Part shown: positions 6,378 through 9,165 of the stretch, one piece after another | Position numbering within the stretch: position 1 is the first letter of the stretch | How the letters are laid out: every line of letters starts with the position of its first letter | DNA from: DATDVH01 sp035290045 | Lineage (GTDB): Bacteria; Patescibacteriota; Microgenomatia; UBA1406; HO2-37-13b | Length of the DNA stretch: 9,165 nt | Direction: 5' to 3' | NCBI GenBank assembly: GCA_035290045.1 | Contig: DATDVH010000001.1 | Span: forward strand, 1-9,165 | Program-made: the position numbers and the translations under genes | Notes under the pieces: model-generated | Database searches by the model: none | Seen by the model: the letters and a program-made list of their open reading frames with translations, nothing else | What the model was told of the DNA's origin: nothing

Positions 6378-7057
6378 ATTGAGGGTGTTTCATCTGTGAT
6401 TATATAACCGACTCTATGGAGAGTATGAATAAGTTTTACCTTTTCATTTTTATCTATTTTTTTACGCAATGTGCCTATAAAAACATCAACCACATTTGAT
6501 AAGTTTTCTGAATTATAATCCCACACATGTTCTATGATCTGAGTTCTTGTTACCACTGTATGCTTTTTCAGAATGAGCAGTTCAAGAATGGCAAATTCTT
6601 TTGGTGTTAATTTAATTGGTTTTTTACTGCGGAATACTGTATGTTTTGACAGATCAACTTCAAGATCGTTCAGAGTCAATTTATTTGAAACGTGGTGATA
6701 ACTGCGTCTTAAAAGAGCATTGATTCTTGCTGTAAGCTCTACAAATTCAAAAGGTTTGGTCAGATAATCATCAGCTCCCGAGTCAAGTCCTTCTACTGTA
6801 TTTTCAATTTCACTTTTTGCGGTCAACATGAGAATGGGAGTTTGTTTTTTTAATGCACGAAGTTTTTTACATATATCAATACCATTCATTTTCGGAAGCA
6901 TCACATCTAAGAGAATGACATCATATGTCTCATGTTGAGCGAGATAAAGTCCTTCTTCACCATCAAATGCTTGATCAACAGCATATCCATTTTCAGTTAA
7001 TCCTTTTTTAATAAAATGAGAGAGTCTTTTTTCATCTTCAATCAATAATATTCTCAT
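6374..7057 (-). CDS. OmpR/PhoB-family response regulator (CusR/CopR-like)
   Basis: A DNA-binding regulator of 227 residues, the normal length for the family. The receiver domain (1-about 115) has the acidic pocket E8/D9, the phosphorylation site D51 in DVMLPKMNG, T79 and K101. The winged-helix domain (about 128-222) includes LTPKEFAILELLI and the VVDVFIGTLRKKID recognition helix, ending in HTLHRVGYI. It fits the CusR/CopR heavy-metal group by sequence feel; this was not tested by alignment. It precedes the kinase by a four-base overlap and probably controls the three downstream metal genes through the 11-bp tandem repeat at 5354-5375. ATG 7057 is the start because the receiver strand MRILLIEDE begins there; the upstream -10 leaves only about 2-3 bases of leader. 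Confidence 0.94.
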   Translation of the reverse strand: MRILLIEDEKRLSHFIKKGLTENGYAVDQAFDGEEGLYLAQHETYDVILLDVMLPKMNGIDICKKLRALKKQTPILMLTAKSEIENTVEGLDSGADDYLTKPFEFVELTARINALLRRSYHHVSNKLTLNDLEVDLSKHTVFRSKKPIKLTPKEFAILELLILKKHTVVTRTQIIEHVWDYNSENLSNVVDVFIGTLRKKIDKNEKVKLIHTLHRVGYIITDETPSI

Positions 7058-7065
7058 AGCATCAT

Positions 7066-7094
7066 AGTATAATAAAAAAATAGACTGTTATGAA
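7066..7094 (-). promoter_or_regulatory. Candidate promoter of the two-component operon (near leaderless), overlapping a + strand -10
   Basis: On the - strand TTCATA (7094-7089) and TATACT (7071-7066) are 17 bases apart, placing +1 at about 7059-7060 and the ATG at 7057. The same DNA reads TATAAT on the + strand (7068-7073), a -10 pointing towards the nucleotidyltransferase remnant at 7090. The inverted arms GTTAT/ATAAC (7087-7091, 7096-7100) overlap the -35 and could be an operator. Hexamer matches are partial, so moderate confidence only. Confidence 0.45.
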
Positions 7095-7224
7095 TATAAC
7101 GCAGTACTCTGATATAAATATACTTTTAGAACAGTTGAAAAAAGGATTGATAGGTATTTTTGATAAAAAACTCATTGGCTTCTATCTGACTGGTTCTTTA
7201 AATTTTTTCTTTACTTTTTTATGA
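7090..7224 (+). pseudogene. Truncated nucleotidyltransferase gene (N-terminal fragment)
   Basis: A + strand frame of 44 codons opens with ATG 7090 after a TATAAT at 7068-7073. It encodes SDINILLEQLKKGLIGIF then KKLIGFYLTGSL, which is the start of a nucleotidyltransferase fold (aadA/KNTase-like): a helix, then the first strand ending in the Gly-Ser of the active site. In intact members GS is followed by a short loop and the DxD metal motif (as in SDID). Here the reading changes after about 7200 to NFFFTFL and stop, with no DxD. From there on the DNA is the 3' end of the oppositely oriented peptidase gene. The coding signal therefore stops at a junction near 7195-7205. The rest of the gene is not present up to the window end. 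Confidence 0.6.
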
Positions 7225-8606
7225 ATAGAGTTGCGTATGAAAAATAAGGCGGCAATGGTCAAAAACAAAATAAAAGACATTAAGATAAACACTGTATAAT
7301 TTTTCTTATTTATTTTATATTTTTTTGGAGTTTTATCAATTCCCAACACTGATCCTGATGTATAGTCATTTTTTAGAGCACTGTTTAACTGTTGACCTGT
7401 GATTGGTTTTTCATCGTTTGAGGTTGAGGTAGGATTTTTCTGATAAGATAAAAGCGTTGTTATTGATGGGATAGTGGGAGTAGGGGAAAGTACAGAATGT
7501 TCTGAAGTTGCGATAGTTGGTGTCGGTGTTGGCGTTGATGTCGGAGTTGGTGTATTGGACTGGATTTGAGTGGGTGTGGGAGTGTGTGAGATGAAGATAG
7601 TCGGGGTGGGGGTTGGTGTCGCAGTGGGGAGTGTTGATATGATGTCAAAAGAAATTGTCTGTACATTCTCACTATTCCAACCTTTATCAACAGAATAATA
7701 CTGAATCGTATGATGTCCTTCAGTAGTATAAGTGAGAGGTGTGATATATGTGTTCCAATCATTGACCTCATCCTTGATAAGCGTATACTCAACACCCATT
7801 CCTCCTTGGTTATCTTGTGGAGAGAGTGTGAGAAGCACAGAAGACAAGTAGATAGTATCAGTATATTTATTTCCTGTTATGGTGATCTGAGTAGTGGGTG
7901 GAGTGGTATCTTTTCTTTGTGCCATAAGGACAAATGAAGTCAGATGATTGAGTTCTGCGCTTAAAATCTGATTGGTAGTATCATGCACTGAGGTCAATTC
8001 TTTATTCCAATTGATTCCATCTTGACTTGAATACAGAGCAATACTATTCGTATCAATATCTTCAGTATTCAGTCCTTTGTATATCATTTTTATAGTAAAG
8101 TTTTTTTTGAGTGTGGATATGATATTGCCGAGAAGATCAGTTATAGTGATGACCACACCTGCTCCTATGGGACGAAGTTGTGCTGATTGGTCATAGGTGA
8201 TAGGTTCAACAGAGAGTGAGATGACAAGATCTTGTGAGACTGCTCCTTGAGGAAAGGTGAGTGAAGATCTTCCTCCTACAAGTCCAAAGAGTCCTCCATT
8301 TTTCCCTAAAGTAGTAGATCCTTTCAACAATTGATTGGTAAAGAGATAATGACTTTTTGATCCTGTACGCGCTTTATTATCTTGCTTTTCTTGATCATTG
8401 AGGAAAAATGAATACTTTTCCCATGGATCTTGATTTTTTGATTGCCAGCCAAAAGGATCAACCATACCATCAGAGATATTATCAGTGAAATTACCATCAT
8501 GATTTTTATCATACACGACACCGAAGTGTATATGAGCTCCCCCTACTCCTTGAGGCCAGACATTGCCTGTGGCTCCTACCTTCCCAATGATCTGACGTGC
8601 ATTCAC
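7182..8606 (-). CDS. M23 (LytM) peptidase, C-terminal part with ZU5-like, Ig-like, Pro-Thr linker and membrane anchor
   Basis: Downstream part of a secreted cell-wall peptidase interrupted by TAG 8607-8609. Residues are counted from GTG 8606, which is merely the codon after the stop and is probably not a true start. It begins in the second half of the LytM domain: QIIGKVGATGN and AHIHFG (H25, H27 of the HxH zinc motif), followed by DKNHDGNFTDN, a calcium-loop-like stretch, and DPFGW (51-54). A ZU5-like segment (about 112-230, SSLTFPQGAV) comes next, then an Ig/OmpL47-like domain (about 234-322), a Thr-Pro-rich linker (326-378), one membrane helix (437-457) and a basic tail. The Pro-Thr linker and anchor are typical of Microgenomates surface proteins. 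The last residues (KEPVR) are encoded by the antisense of the nucleotidyltransferase remnant, so the original C-terminus may be altered. Confidence 0.8.
   Translation of the reverse strand: MNARQIIGKVGATGNVWPQGVGGAHIHFGVVYDKNHDGNFTDNISDGMVDPFGWQSKNQDPWEKYSFFLNDQEKQDNKARTGSKSHYLFTNQLLKGSTTLGKNGGLFGLVGGRSSLTFPQGAVSQDLVISLSVEPITYDQSAQLRPIGAGVVITITDLLGNIISTLKKNFTIKMIYKGLNTEDIDTNSIALYSSQDGINWNKELTSVHDTTNQILSAELNHLTSFVLMAQRKDTTPPTTQITITGNKYTDTIYLSSVLLTLSPQDNQGGMGVEYTLIKDEVNDWNTYITPLTYTTEGHHTIQYYSVDKGWNSENVQTISFDIISTLPTATPTPTPTIFISHTPTPTQIQSNTPTPTSTPTPTPTIATSEHSVLSPTPTIPSITTLLSYQKNPTSTSNDEKPITGQQLNSALKNDYTSGSVLGIDKTPKKYKINKKNYTVFILMSFILFLTIAALFFIRNSIHKKVKKKFKEPVR
7473..7631 (-). repeat. Thr-Pro linker coding low-complexity DNA
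   Basis: About 53 codons (residues 326-378 of the peptidase part) consist largely of alternating Thr and Pro codons, giving imperfect short repeats in the DNA (units such as ACNCCN). Such linkers span the cell-wall zone of anchored surface proteins. Repeats of this kind change length easily and can be mis-assembled. Confidence 0.8.
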
Positions 8607-8609
8607 CTA
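8607..8609 (-). other. In-frame TAG stop inside the M23 peptidase domain
   Basis: The frame on both sides is the same: SIPNEKI, TAG, VNARQIIGKVGATG. The stop falls inside the LytM domain, where a normal sense codon is expected (CAG or AAG differ from TAG by one base). GTG is the following codon. No frameshift is needed to rejoin the protein. It may be a nonsense mutation, a sequencing error, or, less likely, a readthrough site. Confidence 0.9.
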
Positions 8610-9165
8610 TATCTTTTCGTTGGGGATACTGGTTATCAATCCATCTTTTTGCATATGCATATATCTGGTCTGATATCCATTCTGATGATCAATGATAATC
8701 ATATTTCCACACGCAGAACACGTATTGATATAGGAAGCATATCCTGCTGATGCAGAGAGTATTGGTTCATCTATATGGACATTGGCTATACTGCTGTAGT
8801 CATATCCGTCGTGGGAGGAATACTCTCTTCTGCTAGGTTTATTTCCATCGTAGCCTAAAACTGAATTTTTAACTTCATCACTTTCCTCCAACCCACTACT
8901 TAACAATGGATATTCATGATCAAAATATGAAGCCATAGAGAGTGCCGCATCAGTGAATGACATATTCTTCCCCTTATAATCCCAAGGCAGATCAATAAAT
9001 GGAATAGGATCGGGAATATCTTTGATATTGATATTCACTATATAAAGGGGAGATATTGTTTTCTTGGTGGAGCACCAATTCAGCAGACGAATACCAATAT
9101 TTTGTTGTGTATTTTTCTTGAAAAGATGGGTAATATTCAACGGAGCAGATGAGGGATGAAAGATA
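8607..9165 (-). CDS. M23 (LytM) peptidase, N-terminal part (runs off the right edge)
   Basis: Upstream part of the same peptidase gene. The frame is open to the window edge, so the true start is outside; TTG 9140 is only an internal codon (IFHPSSAPLN is read upstream of it). Numbered from that codon, it holds a region with IDLPWDYKGK and ASYFDHEYPLL (about 49-80), familiar from secreted CPR peptidases, then the first half of the LytM domain: HDGYD (H110 and D114, zinc ligands), CSACGNMIIIDH (141-152) and YMHM (H162, catalytic base). It ends at the TAG 8607-8609. Alone it lacks the HxH motif and cannot be an active enzyme. It is expected to cut peptidoglycan cross-links when intact. Confidence 0.82.
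   Translation of the reverse strand, partial: IFHPSSAPLNITHLFKKNTQQNIGIRLLNWCSTKKTISPLYIVNINIKDIPDPIPFIDLPWDYKGKNMSFTDAALSMASYFDHEYPLLSSGLEESDEVKNSVLGYDGNKPSRREYSSHDGYDYSSIANVHIDEPILSASAGYASYINTCSACGNMIIIDHQNGYQTRYMHMQKDGLITSIPNEKI

Noticed and set aside
7114..7124. Second copy of the 11-bp box in front of the regulator gene
   Set aside because: AGTATATTTAT (9 of 11) and another weak match at 7090-7100 exist, but they are 24 bases apart and such AT-rich matches are expected by chance.
7473..7631. Short repeats as a CRISPR array or minisatellite
   Set aside because: The repeats are in frame, irregular and encode a Thr-Pro linker; there are no equal spacers.
8607..8609. Reassigned TAG codon in this organism
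   Set aside because: The known CPR recoding is TGA to Gly. TAG ends the copZ and peptidase frames at sensible places, and no other gene here has an internal TAG.

Overview
The window is AT-rich bacterial DNA, most likely from a Candidate Phyla Radiation bacterium of the Microgenomates type. This is inferred from three things: a secreted M23 peptidase with a long Pro-Thr linker and a C-terminal membrane anchor, the absence of a recognisable Shine-Dalgarno sequence at the starts I could inspect, and near-leaderless promoters. No rRNA or other phylogenetic marker is present, so the placement is tentative.

Left end (about 1-640, + strand): the last codons of an IS481/IS3-type transposase are followed by a good promoter (TTGACA plus a -10 that places +1 on or next to an ATG). 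It drives a 123-residue PD-(D/E)xK nuclease-like protein, and one base after its stop begins an intact tRNA-Tyr(GTA). The nuclease and tRNA look like one transcription unit.

Centre (about 660-7057, all on the - strand, so read right to left): a complete copper-handling island. It begins with an OmpR-family response regulator and a sensor kinase overlapping by ATGA. After an 82-base gap holding a perfect 11-bp tandem repeat (candidate regulator box) comes a three-domain membrane protein (HMA metal-binding domain, DsbD/TauE-like membrane domain, cupredoxin). It is followed by a CopZ-like chaperone and a CopA-type Cu(I) P1B-ATPase with two HMA domains. The likely logic is that the two-component system senses envelope copper or stress and turns on the three metal genes; CopZ hands Cu(I) to CopA for export, and the fusion protein binds or moves copper at the membrane. 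A 14-bp hairpin lies directly in front of the copA start, and a separate REP-like hairpin sits in the same gap.

Right end (about 7090-9165): a short + strand remnant of a nucleotidyltransferase gene is cut off at its Gly-Ser active-site motif, where it meets the 3' end of a large - strand M23 (LytM) peptidase gene. That peptidase gene runs off the window and has an in-frame TAG that separates the two halves of its zinc site.

The most notable points are the broken peptidase, the truncated nucleotidyltransferase, the nuclease/tRNA-Tyr unit, the tandem-repeat operator and the copA leader hairpin. I see no CRISPR array, phage module or clearly new defence system.
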